Source: an uncultured Duncaniella sp.
Lineage (GTDB): Bacteria > Bacteroidota > Bacteroidia > Bacteroidales > Muribaculaceae
Length of the DNA stretch: 40,272 bases
Reading direction: 5' to 3'
Assembly (NCBI GenBank): GCA_910588795.1
Contig: CAJURI010000020.1
Coordinates: 1 to 40,272 of the forward strand
A model generated the notes under the pieces. That model was not told the DNA's origin, did no database searches, and saw only the letters and a list, made by a program, of their open reading frames with translations. Numbering within the stretch: the first letter of the stretch is position 1; each line of letters opens with the position of its first letter. This document shows, piece by piece, positions 14,832 through 22,785 of this stretch. A program made the position numbers and the translations under genes.

Positions 14832-17615
14832 TTATTTGAGACTCTTGAGGTATTCGGCAGGGGTGGTGCCTTTGAACTTCTTGAAGTATCGGAAGAAGCT
14901 TGCGCGCGAGCTGAACCCGCACTTGTCGCTCATGGCACTTATTGTATATTTCACAAGATTCGGGTCGCGTGAGAGCATTTCGCAGAATGCCTTGACGCGG
15001 TATTCGTTCACGTAGTCGTAGTAGTTGGAGCGCAGGTGCTGGTTGAATAGATAGGAGAGTGCGTGTGGGGTGGCTCCGATCATTGCTGCGAGGTCGGCAC
15101 TCTTGAGGTCGGGGTTGGTGTAGGGGCGTTCGGCTTTCATGAGCGTGTCGAGTTTGCGCAGTAGCCGCCGGCATTCTTCATCGCTGACGCGTGTAGTGCG
15201 GTACTTCATATCGGTGTCCGCCGGTTGCGCCGCCGCTCCGCTGTCGGGGCCGTCGCCGTTGTCGGCGGTGTAGTATGATGTCTCGGAGCGTCGGTGACGT
15301 ATGTACATGTAGACCGCGGCTCCGGCGGCCATGGCGGCTATTGCCATCAGTGCCCACTCGAATGTGGTGAAGACGTGGGATATCCTCACGGAGAGGCAGC
15401 TTTCGGTGGATGGCGCGCCTGCCTGACGCACCTTGAAGGTGTAGCGTCCTGCCGGGATGTCGTAGAATGTGGCTGCTGCGTCGCCGCTTACGAGAGTCCA
15501 TCCGTCGTCGTATCCTTCGAGCATGTACTCGTATTTATGGTCCTCGATGAGGGAGTGGCACAGGTCGGAGAAGTGCACGGTGAAGGAGCGGCTGTCGGTG
15601 TCGAGCATCAGCACGGGGTGTCGCCTGGTGCCTGTCAGTGTGCCCGTGAGAGATCGCCCTCCGGATATTACGTCGGTGATTATGGGTGACGGCATGGCCT
15701 TGGTGTCGGCCTTGAAGCGTGCGTAGTCGAGGTGCACGAGTCCTTCGGCACATCCCATCCAGAGGTCGCCGATGTTGTCGCGTATGGGCGGACAGAAGGT
15801 GAATACCGGTGAGGGGAGTCCGTCGGAGCGTGAGAAGTGGCGCATCTCTTCGTGCCGGTCATAGCGCATGAGTCCGTCGTCGGTGCCTATCCAGAGGCAT
15901 GAGTCGGCATCTTCGGTGATGAATGTCACCGTCGGGGCGCGTGACCCCGACATGAGTGTCATGTATTCGAATCTTGACAGCTCGAGATTGCTTCGGAGCA
16001 CTCTGCCTCGGTCGGGTACGAAATAGAGAGTGTGTTCGCTGTCCTCGTAGATGTCGCGTATCTTCTGGTTGTTGACGAATCCTTTTGGGAATCCGTCGAT
16101 GCTCAGGCGTCCCCCTTCACGCATTACCGCCATGCCGTTTTCGGTGCAGAACCATCCGCGGCCTGCGCTGTCGAAGAATATTTCGTAGACATTCCCTTCG
16201 GGGAGGCGTGAGTTGGCATAGGTGTAGCTTTCACGCATTTTGTCTCCGCGAAACGAATATACTCCCATTGATGTCGCCACCCACATGTCGCCGTTGGGTC
16301 CGGTGGTTATGGCGAATATTGTCGCATGGGAGAACGCGGGTCCTACGGGATTGAATTTGCTCACCTTTAGAGATGATGCGTCGAAGGTGTACATTCCGCC
16401 TCCGTAGGTGCCTATGTAATATATCCCTTCGGCCGCGGAATAGTTTACGGCGAATATGATGTTGCTGCCGATGGCCGGAACGGAGAATGAGGCCGTGCGG
16501 CCGTTGTCACGGTTGAGGTAATAGAAGCCTTCGCGTGAGCCTACCACTATCTCCGGCCCGTTCATTGCCAGGGCGCGCACCGTCATTGAGGAGGTGTTGA
16601 AATAGGTGGAATAGGAGAATGTGTCGAATATCCTGTGGCTTGCGGGGGTGTAGTCCGCGCCTGACTGGTAGTATCCCACCCAGAGAAGTCCTTCGTTGTC
16701 GACCATGAGTGAGTAGACTGAATTGGAGCTGAGCCCTTCGCCCGGGGCCGCGAGACGGTCGTGCACAAGATGGTCGGTGATCATGCCTCGGCGCGGGGAG
16801 TAGAAGAATATGCCGTCGCCGTCGGTGGCGATGTTGAGTGTGCCGTCGGAGTTGGTGGACAGGGATGTGATGATGTTGCATCCGGCGTTTATAGGGTCGC
16901 CGTAGGAGCGCGAGGCAGTGTAGAAAGGTATGACGCCGTCGCCCCGGGTGCCTATGTATAGTGTGTCGCCCACCGACTCTATGTCAAGAAATTCGGTGTT
17001 GACAGCGGCATTTGGGTATTCGGTGAAGATGCGTTCCCCTATGTTGAGATACATGAGCGAGGAGCGAGATGTGAGCCACAGTCCGTCGGCCAGAGGATCG
17101 GAGTCGGGGTGCACGGAGTTGATCATGTTGTGGGGAGAGAGCATATCGCTTCTGGGCATGAACCGCTCCACATGACGCTCGTTGCCGGCTATGAGATACA
17201 CGCCGCGGTCAGTGGCCGCGAAGAGCGTGTCGCCCTCGAAGAGCAGGTCGTGGACAGGGAAGCTGATCTGCTTCTGAGCGTATGGCTCCATGTCGTTGCT
17301 CCCGTAGGGGAGACGGTAGATCCCTTCGCCGTTCCCTATGTACACTGTGCCGTGGGGGTCGGATGTGATGTCGTTTACCCTCTTGAGATTGATCCTGTCG
17401 CCCGGGATGGGGTAGGACTTTACTCTCACTCCGTCGTAGCGGTCGAGCGTCTGCCCTGTGCCGAGCCATACGTATCCGAGTGTGTCGCGGTGTATCACAT
17501 TGACAAGCCGGTCCGACGTGGCGATCTGCTTGAATGTCTGGCCCGAGGCGTGGAGAACAGAGAGAACTATCAGTATGTGTAATGTAATGAACAGTCTGTG
17601 GTAAGCGTGTCTCAT
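14832..17615 (-). CDS. Membrane sensor with Reg_prop propeller, Y_Y_Y domain and AraC-type DNA-binding domain, no kinase
   Basis: With the start at 17615 (MRHAYHRLFITLHIL, a signal anchor or peptide) the protein has 927 residues. The periplasmic part is a set of Reg_prop blades (LWVGYYQSG, MWVATSMGVYSF, LWIGTDDGLMRYD, LWMGCAEGLVHLDY) followed by a Y_Y_Y domain (YEYMLEGYDDGWTLV). One transmembrane helix lies at about 752-772. The cytoplasmic part is only about 155 residues: a linker and an AraC/HTH_18 domain (about 827-927, SDKCGFSSRASFFRYFKKF). Hybrid two-component systems of PULs have the same sensor and output but also a histidine kinase and receiver between them; both are missing here with no sign of a deletion scar. 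It thus resembles a one-component membrane regulator in the manner of SusR. A promoter at 17662-17694 supports the start. Confidence 0.92.
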   Translation of the reverse strand: MRHAYHRLFITLHILIVLSVLHASGQTFKQIATSDRLVNVIHRDTLGYVWLGTGQTLDRYDGVRVKSYPIPGDRINLKRVNDITSDPHGTVYIGNGEGIYRLPYGSNDMEPYAQKQISFPVHDLLFEGDTLFAATDRGVYLIAGNERHVERFMPRSDMLSPHNMINSVHPDSDPLADGLWLTSRSSLMYLNIGERIFTEYPNAAVNTEFLDIESVGDTLYIGTRGDGVIPFYTASRSYGDPINAGCNIITSLSTNSDGTLNIATDGDGIFFYSPRRGMITDHLVHDRLAAPGEGLSSNSVYSLMVDNEGLLWVGYYQSGADYTPASHRIFDTFSYSTYFNTSSMTVRALAMNGPEIVVGSREGFYYLNRDNGRTASFSVPAIGSNIIFAVNYSAAEGIYYIGTYGGGMYTFDASSLKVSKFNPVGPAFSHATIFAITTGPNGDMWVATSMGVYSFRGDKMRESYTYANSRLPEGNVYEIFFDSAGRGWFCTENGMAVMREGGRLSIDGFPKGFVNNQKIRDIYEDSEHTLYFVPDRGRVLRSNLELSRFEYMTLMSGSRAPTVTFITEDADSCLWIGTDDGLMRYDRHEEMRHFSRSDGLPSPVFTFCPPIRDNIGDLWMGCAEGLVHLDYARFKADTKAMPSPIITDVISGGRSLTGTLTGTRRHPVLMLDTDSRSFTVHFSDLCHSLIEDHKYEYMLEGYDDGWTLVSGDAAATFYDIPAGRYTFKVRQAGAPSTESCLSVRISHVFTTFEWALMAIAAMAAGAAVYMYIRHRRSETSYYTADNGDGPDSGAAAQPADTDMKYRTTRVSDEECRRLLRKLDTLMKAERPYTNPDLKSADLAAMIGATPHALSYLFNQHLRSNYYDYVNEYRVKAFCEMLSRDPNLVKYTISAMSDKCGFSSRASFFRYFKKFKGTTPAEYLKSLK

Positions 17616-17661
17616 GGTGTGAGTGCGGGCCTCGTGGCAGCATTGCCCGGAGGCTTTGTTG

Positions 17662-17694
17662 CAAATATACGGATTATACCTCTTATTTAGCAAA
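17662..17694 (-). promoter_or_regulatory. Promoter of the PUL sensor-regulator gene
   Basis: The minus strand reads TTTG (17691-17694), 21 bases, then TATATTTG (17662-17669), matching the Bacteroidetes -33/-7 pattern. It is 46 bases upstream of the start at 17615, and downstream of the alternative ATG at 17726, which it argues against. Confidence 0.65.
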
Positions 17695-17785
17695 TTTTTA
17701 GTCGGGTGAATCATGGAATTTAACACATCGGCATGCGTGGTGTATACATGTCTTGCAGGTGTAGAACGGGTGAAGGGGAAGTAAA

Positions 17786-17817
17786 ATCACAGCCCTGCCA
17801 CACGGCAGGGCTGTGAT
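17786..17817 (-). terminator. Strong hairpin terminator after the small secreted protein gene
   Basis: A perfect 14-bp stem (17786-17799 and 17804-17817) with a 4-base loop is followed on the minus strand by TTTAC. It lies 65 bases after the stop at 17883 and separates that gene from the PUL regulator, so the two are independent transcription units. Confidence 0.75.
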
Positions 17818-17882
17818 GACGTTACCTGTTTTACCTTAGTATATAGATTAATTGTATCTTAGTGCTTGTTCAGAGATCTGCC

Positions 17883-18857
17883 TCAATGGACGGCCACTTT
17901 CTTGCCTCCTATGATGTATATTCCTTTGGCGAGCCCTGCGGTGGCATTTTCGCGAGGCACATTGGCCTTGATCAGCATTCCCTGAAGGTTGTAGACATTG
18001 ACAATGGCGTTTTCTTCGCCGGCAAGGATATCCTCGATGCCGGTGGATGGATCGGTGTCGGTCAGGACAAGGTTGTCGCTGTCAGGTCTGAGGAAATAGC
18101 CCTGGTTGGTGAGACGGAACATGCCTGTGTCGGCGGTGCCGCTTACTATTGTCTGTCCGTTTTCAGGTGTGTAGCCGAGAGTGATCTCTATGGGCGATGT
18201 GGCTGTGAGCCCTTTTGCCGTGATAGTGTTGCTGGGAGCCTCTGTGATAATGTCAATGTTGTAATTTCCGGAGATGTTTAGTTTGGCATTGGAGGCGGTG
18301 CCGTTCTTTGTCTCGTGGCGAAGTATCACCGCGTAGTAGTCAAATCCGTTGGTGGATTCCTTTTTCTCTCCCTCATATGTGACATTTGTCAGATTGAGGT
18401 TGCGGCCCGGTTTGGCGTGAATGAGTGAGGCGTTTGTCTGGTTGTCGGTGGCAGTGCCGTTGCGGCCGGTGATTTTAACATTTGTCATGGTGACATGATT
18501 GTTGCCGGCTTCGATTTCCGCCTTGTTGTTCTTCTTGTCGTTACAGTTGAGAATTATGTTCTCAAGGGTAAGGTTGCCGCCGCTGGTCCCGAAAAACAGT
18601 GCGTTTTCGAAATTTCGTGTTATAGTGATGTTCTCGCCGTCCCCTTTTATGACCATGTTCTTTTTTACGAGGGCGCGTCCGGCGAGGGTCTGGTCGGCGC
18701 GTAATGTTATATCTCCCGATGCGCTCCCTTCATTTATGGCTGTTATGGCGTCATCGAGACTGTCGTAGCCGGCATCGCCTATGAATACCGTCTGTTGAGC
18801 CGAGACGGATGCCGCGCATGCGATGAATATTGTTAGAATTGTGAAAAGTTTTTTCAT
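17883..18857 (-). CDS. Secreted beta-helix-like protein with T9SS-type C-terminal tail
   Basis: This is a 324-residue protein with a clear signal peptide (MKKLFTILTIFIACAASVSA|QQ). Residues about 50-235 contain short repeating beta-strand patterns (ITLRADQTL, NLTLENIILNC, HVTMTNVKIT, NLNLTNVTYEG, KLNISGNYNID) that suggest a right-handed beta-helix. The last 45 residues (about 280-324: IVNVYNLQGMLIKANV, then KGIYIIGGKKVAVH) look like the type A sorting domain of the type IX secretion system. Such tails direct export across the outer membrane. No active-site motif is visible, so it may be an adhesin or surface scaffold rather than an enzyme. It is flanked by a terminator downstream and is divergent from maeB. 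I do not recognise a specific family. Confidence 0.75.
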   Translation of the reverse strand: MKKLFTILTIFIACAASVSAQQTVFIGDAGYDSLDDAITAINEGSASGDITLRADQTLAGRALVKKNMVIKGDGENITITRNFENALFFGTSGGNLTLENIILNCNDKKNNKAEIEAGNNHVTMTNVKITGRNGTATDNQTNASLIHAKPGRNLNLTNVTYEGEKKESTNGFDYYAVILRHETKNGTASNAKLNISGNYNIDIITEAPSNTITAKGLTATSPIEITLGYTPENGQTIVSGTADTGMFRLTNQGYFLRPDSDNLVLTDTDPSTGIEDILAGEENAIVNVYNLQGMLIKANVPRENATAGLAKGIYIIGGKKVAVH

Positions 18858-19001
18858 ACTGTGTAGTATTTTTAAGGTTTATATTTGTTACATACGTGTG
18901 AGGTCATAGGTACACTCAATCGACAAATCAAATTGTCCGTTATCATTAAACGACCTCTAAAGATAACCGTTGTTAAAAATATTGACAATCTGTAATTGAA
19001 A

Positions 19002-19033
19002 TTGCAATTATAGGCTATAAATTGTTAACTTTG
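19002..19033 (+). promoter_or_regulatory. Promoter of maeB
   Basis: TTG at 19002-19004, a 21-base spacer and TAACTTTG at 19026-19033 match the Bacteroidetes -33/-7 pattern. The element is 29 bases before the ATG at 19063 and supports that start over the one at 19042. Confidence 0.7.
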
Positions 19034-19062
19034 CACCCAAATTGCGAAATTTAATTCATTAT

Positions 19063-21339
19063 ATGGCAAAAGTTACGAAGCAGATGGCGTTGGACTACCA
19101 CAAGTATCCTCGCCCCGGCAAAATTGAAGTTGTTCCCACAAAGCCCTATGCCACACAGGCTGATCTTGCCCTCGCATACTCTCCGGGCGTGGCTTATCCC
19201 TGCCTTGACATACAGGAGTCACCCGAGAAGGCTTACGATTACACTGACAAGGGTAATCTTGTCGCCGTCATATCCAACGGCACCGCTGTGCTCGGTCTCG
19301 GCGACATAGGCGCGCTTGCCGGCAAGCCTGTGATGGAGGGAAAGGCTCTCCTGTTCAAGATTTTCGCCGGGCTTGACTGCTACGATATAGAGATTGACGA
19401 GAAGGATCCTGAGAAGTTCATATCGATAGTCAAGGCTCTCGGCCCGACATTCGGAGGCATAAATCTCGAGGACATAAAGGCTCCGGAGTGTTTTGAGATC
19501 GAGACCCGCCTCAAAGCTGAGATGGACATACCTGTGATGCATGATGATCAGCACGGCACCGCCATAATCTCGGCAGCCGGTCTGCTCAACGCCCTTGAGA
19601 TACAGGGTAAGCGCATCGAGGATGTGAGGCTTGTGGTCAACGGCGCAGGTGCGGCAGCAGTGTCGTGCACCAAGCTTTATATAGCTCTCGGGGTGAAGAA
19701 GGAGAATGTGGTGATGTGCGACAGCCGGGGTGTGATCTCCGACAAGCGCACCGATCTGAATCCTCAGAAGGCGTATTTCGCGACTTCACGCCCCATCTCC
19801 ACGCTTGCCGAGGCCATGAAGGATGCCGACGTGTTCCTCGGACTGTCGGTCAAGGATGTCGTGACTCCCGAGATGGTCAAGTCGATGGCTCCCCGGCCCA
19901 TAGTGTTCGCTCTCGCCAATCCGGATCCTGAGATCGCCTATGAGGTGGCCACTTCGGCACGCCCTGACCTGATCATGGCCACGGGCCGTTCCGACTATCC
20001 CAACCAGATCAACAATGTGCTCGGGTTCCCTTACATATTCCGCGGCGCGCTCGACTGCGGAGCCACCGAGATCAACGAGACTATGAAGATCTACGCCGTG
20101 CGGGCCATAGCCGAGATAGCCAAGCTCCCTGTGCCGCAGGTTGTGAATGCCGCATATGGGCGTGCCAACCTGAAATTCGGGCGCGAATACATCATCCCCA
20201 CGCCTTTTGACCCGCGTCTGCTCACGGCTGTGAGTCCTGCTGTGGCCCGCGGAGCCATGGAGAGCGGTGTGGCCCGTCGTCCTATCGAGGACTGGGGTGC
20301 ATATGACGAGAAACTTCTGCGCCTCAAGGGCAATGACCGCAAGTTTACCCGCCGCCTCAACGAGGCAGCGCGCTGCAATCCGAAGCGAGTGGTGTTTGCC
20401 GAAGCGAACACCGACAATATGCTGCGTGCCGCGACCATCGCAGCCGCCGACGGTCTGTGTGTACCTATCCTGCTCGGCAATGAGGAGATGATCGATAAGA
20501 GGGCCCGGCGTCTCGGCCTCGACATATCGGGCATAGAGATTGTCAATCTGCGTCACGACCGCGAGGCACCCCGCCGCGAGAAGTATGCCGCCAAGCTTTC
20601 GGCTAAGCGTCAGCGTCAGGGTGAGAATTTCGAGAGCGCGCTCGACAAGATGTTTGACCGCAACTATTTCGGCATGATGATGGTGGAGAACGGCGATGCC
20701 GACGCTTTCATAGCCGGCACGCGCGCCGCCAACAATCAGACCGGCACAATAGCCCGCGAGGTGATAGGCATGAAGGACGGCATAAGCCATTTTGCCACAA
20801 TGCATGTGCTCGAGACCACCAAGGGGACATATTTCCTTGCCGACACCATGATCAACGGCAATGCTGACGAGGAGGCTCTTATGGATATCACACGTCTTAC
20901 GGCCGATGCGGTGCGTTTCTTTGCCCATGATCCAGTCATGGCTATGGTGTCCTACTCCAATTTCGGCTCCAATGATGAGCCTGAGTGCGCCAAGGTGCAT
21001 AAGGTGGTGGAGCGTATGCATGCCGAATACCCCGAGCTGCCGCTCGATGGCGAGATGCAGATCAACTATGCTCTCAACGGGGCTGTGCGTGACAAGGTGT
21101 TCCCGTTCAATAAGCTTGCGGGCAAGGAGGTTAACACTCTTGTGTTCCCCAACCTTTCTGCCGCCAATGCCGCTTACCGCCTGATGCTTGAGATGGGTGT
21201 GGGCGAATCCATAGGCCCGATACAGATGGGTCTTAAGAAGCCTGTGCATTTCATTAATGTGGATGCCGATGTGCGCGACATTCTTAATCTTATTGCCGTA
21301 GCTGTCCTTGACGCCGCTGTTCTTGACAATAAGTGTTGA
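19063..21339 (+). CDS. maeB: NADP-dependent malic enzyme with C-terminal phosphotransacetylase-like domain (MaeB)
   Basis: The 758-residue protein starts MAKVTKQMALDYHKYPRPGK. It oxidatively decarboxylates malate to pyruvate, usually with NADP, in the cytoplasm. The malic enzyme N-domain covers about 15-160, with the metal/active-site motif HDDQHGT at 160-166. The NAD(P)-binding domain covers about 165-410 with GAGAAA at 194-199. The C-terminal third (about 430-755) is homologous to phosphotransacetylase (VVFAEANTDNMLRAA, then NALNGAVRDKVFP-like blocks) and in known MaeB proteins serves for acetyl-CoA-linked regulation rather than catalysis. Length and domain order are normal. The gene is single, with its own promoter and a terminator region downstream. 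A shadow frame of 533 codons on the other strand is an artefact of codon bias. Confidence 0.96.
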   Translation: MAKVTKQMALDYHKYPRPGKIEVVPTKPYATQADLALAYSPGVAYPCLDIQESPEKAYDYTDKGNLVAVISNGTAVLGLGDIGALAGKPVMEGKALLFKIFAGLDCYDIEIDEKDPEKFISIVKALGPTFGGINLEDIKAPECFEIETRLKAEMDIPVMHDDQHGTAIISAAGLLNALEIQGKRIEDVRLVVNGAGAAAVSCTKLYIALGVKKENVVMCDSRGVISDKRTDLNPQKAYFATSRPISTLAEAMKDADVFLGLSVKDVVTPEMVKSMAPRPIVFALANPDPEIAYEVATSARPDLIMATGRSDYPNQINNVLGFPYIFRGALDCGATEINETMKIYAVRAIAEIAKLPVPQVVNAAYGRANLKFGREYIIPTPFDPRLLTAVSPAVARGAMESGVARRPIEDWGAYDEKLLRLKGNDRKFTRRLNEAARCNPKRVVFAEANTDNMLRAATIAAADGLCVPILLGNEEMIDKRARRLGLDISGIEIVNLRHDREAPRREKYAAKLSAKRQRQGENFESALDKMFDRNYFGMMMVENGDADAFIAGTRAANNQTGTIAREVIGMKDGISHFATMHVLETTKGTYFLADTMINGNADEEALMDITRLTADAVRFFAHDPVMAMVSYSNFGSNDEPECAKVHKVVERMHAEYPELPLDGEMQINYALNGAVRDKVFPFNKLAGKEVNTLVFPNLSAANAAYRLMLEMGVGESIGPIQMGLKKPVHFINVDADVRDILNLIAVAVLDAAVLDNKC

Positions 21340-21376
21340 GTCAGGGGGGCCCGCGTTGGCGTTTTTTTTCGCACGC

Positions 21377-21396
21377 GGCGGGGGCACGCCCCCGCC
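21377..21396. repeat. GC-rich palindrome, possible REP-like element
   Basis: A 20-base near-perfect palindrome with arms GGCGGGGGC and GCCCCCGCC lies between the convergent maeB and lipid-kinase genes. It resembles short GC-rich palindromes scattered in many bacterial intergenic regions. With one copy in this window I cannot show that it is repeated. Confidence 0.4.
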
Positions 21397-21416
21397 CTAC
21401 AAATTCATTTAAGAAA

Positions 21417-21450
21417 TTACCCTTGTCGCAGGTGGCTGTGGCAAGGGTAA
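21417..21450. terminator. Bidirectional terminator hairpin between convergent genes
   Basis: A 15-bp stem with two G-U pairs (21417-21431 and 21436-21450) and a 4-base loop lies between the maeB stop and the minus-strand lipid-kinase stop at 21493. It is followed by T-rich bases in both directions (TCTTTAT on plus, TTTCTT on minus). Confidence 0.65.
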
Positions 21451-21492
21451 ATCTTTATATCCGGATGTTATGACGCTGTCTCGGGGGTGTGT

Positions 21493-22455
21493 TTAATTTT
21501 TCTGGAATAGTCTGTTGACTGCGATTCTGAAGTCGGCGAGCATGGCCGATGCCGGGGTGATGATGGGTTTGAATGCCGGCTGTGATTCAGGTGCGAATAC
21601 TTTGAGCTGTCTGTGGTGGCAGCTTATGTCGAGGCGGCGGTCGAGCACAAGGGGCTCCCCGTCCAGATGGGCCGCGCCGTCGTGAGTGCGCTCTATGGTT
21701 ATGGACGGAGTCCGGAATGTGTGTATCAGCACATTCTTTTCAATGTTGCCTATCAGCATGTCGAAGCCTACGAGAGCTGTCGACAGTGTGTTGCCGGCAT
21801 GGATGATGGTCACGTCAAGCAGACCGTCGTCAATGGTGGCTTTGGGGGCTATGTAGGCATTGTTGCCGTATTGCGAGGCATTGCATACCGCCACGAGGAA
21901 GGCTTTTTCTGTTATGTGTCTGCCGTTGGCCGTTATGGTGTACAGTTCAGGTTCGTAGTGGGCATAAGTCTCGAAGGTGCTCTGTATGTAGGTGAGCTTG
22001 CCGCGTCTTTTTTTCCCGGCGAATGCCGCGCTTACGGCGGCGTCGAATCCCACACCGAAAGTGCAGAAAAATTTTCTGCCGTTTACCGAAGCGTAGTCGA
22101 TTCTTCTCGGTTTTTCGTCATGTATCACTTTAACCCCCTCGCGAATGTCGATGGGTATGCCCAAGTGTCTTGCCAGACCGTTGCCTGATCCGCACGGTAT
22201 GATGCCGAGGGAGGTCTCCGATCCGCAGAGCGCGTCGGCTGTCTCGTTGATGGTGCCGTCGCCTCCGGCGGCAAACACGGCATCAAATCCTCTTTCGACG
22301 GCCTCGGCGGCGAGGCGTGTTGCGTCGCCGTGGCATTGCGTGTAGGCAGTCTCGATCTCCCATCCCCGGGCGGATAGCATATCGTTTACGTAAGTTTCAA
22401 GTCCTGCCTTGCTGGCAGTTCCTGATATGGGATTTATGATGAGGCGTGCTTTCAT
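21493..22455 (-). CDS. Diacylglycerol kinase-family lipid kinase (YegS/DgkB-like)
   Basis: Starting at 22455 (MKARLIINPISGTASK) the protein has 320 residues, normal for the family. The catalytic DAGK domain carries GGDGTINE (64-71), the nucleotide-binding/catalytic motif, and PCGSGNGLARHL (87-98). The C-terminal beta-sandwich contains GVGFDAAVSA and DDGLLDVTII. Members phosphorylate diacylglycerol or related lipids (in Bacteroidetes possibly sphingolipid bases; inferred) at the inner membrane using ATP. The start is supported by homology-like length and by a promoter at 22482-22513, which is incompatible with the longer ORF start at 22512. It is monocistronic and divergent from the indolepyruvate oxidoreductase operon. 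Confidence 0.9.
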   Translation of the reverse strand: MKARLIINPISGTASKAGLETYVNDMLSARGWEIETAYTQCHGDATRLAAEAVERGFDAVFAAGGDGTINETADALCGSETSLGIIPCGSGNGLARHLGIPIDIREGVKVIHDEKPRRIDYASVNGRKFFCTFGVGFDAAVSAAFAGKKRRGKLTYIQSTFETYAHYEPELYTITANGRHITEKAFLVAVCNASQYGNNAYIAPKATIDDGLLDVTIIHAGNTLSTALVGFDMLIGNIEKNVLIHTFRTPSITIERTHDGAAHLDGEPLVLDRRLDISCHHRQLKVFAPESQPAFKPIITPASAMLADFRIAVNRLFQKN

Positions 22456-22785
22456 TGTCTCCGGCAGACTGTTTTCTACCGCAAATTTACTACATCTGCT
22501 CCATTCTCGCAAAATTTGTGGTCAAAAGAGCTGCCCGATGTGTGCGATATGTTGTATAACATACTGTGAATTCTTGCTTTTGACAGACGTTATTTCTAAA
22601 TTAGCGCACGGTTTTCAGCCGTTTGTTTAAGAGAGTGTTAATTAATAATGTTAAGCCGGAGTAGTTGGATTTTTTCGTTGAACCGGACTATGGTCCCGGC
22701 CTTGCGGACGCATCTGTAAGGCTTGGTGACGGGTATGCGGTTTGGCAAATAATGCAGCGATGAGGCGCATATAACCTAAATCTAT
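22456..22785. other. Divergent intergenic region with long leader of the ior operon
   Basis: This 330-base stretch has no convincing gene. It holds the lipid-kinase promoter (22482-22513, minus strand). A weaker plus-strand candidate promoter is TTG at 22552-22554, 20 bases, then TGCTTTTG at 22575-22582. That would leave a leader of about 195 bases before iorA. The leader contains a short hairpin (CCGGAC-TATG-GTCCCGG, 22683-22699) and an arm pair CGCAT/ATGCG near 22710 and 22735. I recognise no known riboswitch in it. Confidence 0.45.
22482..22513 (-). promoter_or_regulatory. Promoter of the lipid-kinase gene
   Basis: The minus strand reads TTTG (22510-22513), 20 bases, then TAAATTTG (22482-22489), a full Bacteroidetes-type match. 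It is 26 bases before the ATG at 22455. Confidence 0.7.

Noticed and set aside
14822..14843. A 7-bp hairpin across the stop codon of the PUL sensor gene
   Set aside because: The stem is short and has no T-run on the minus strand, so I do not call it a terminator.
19786..21387. A 533-codon open frame on the minus strand opposite maeB
   Set aside because: It lies fully antisense to a very well conserved malic enzyme, is histidine-rich and has no recognisable domains; it results from codon bias in a GC-rich gene.
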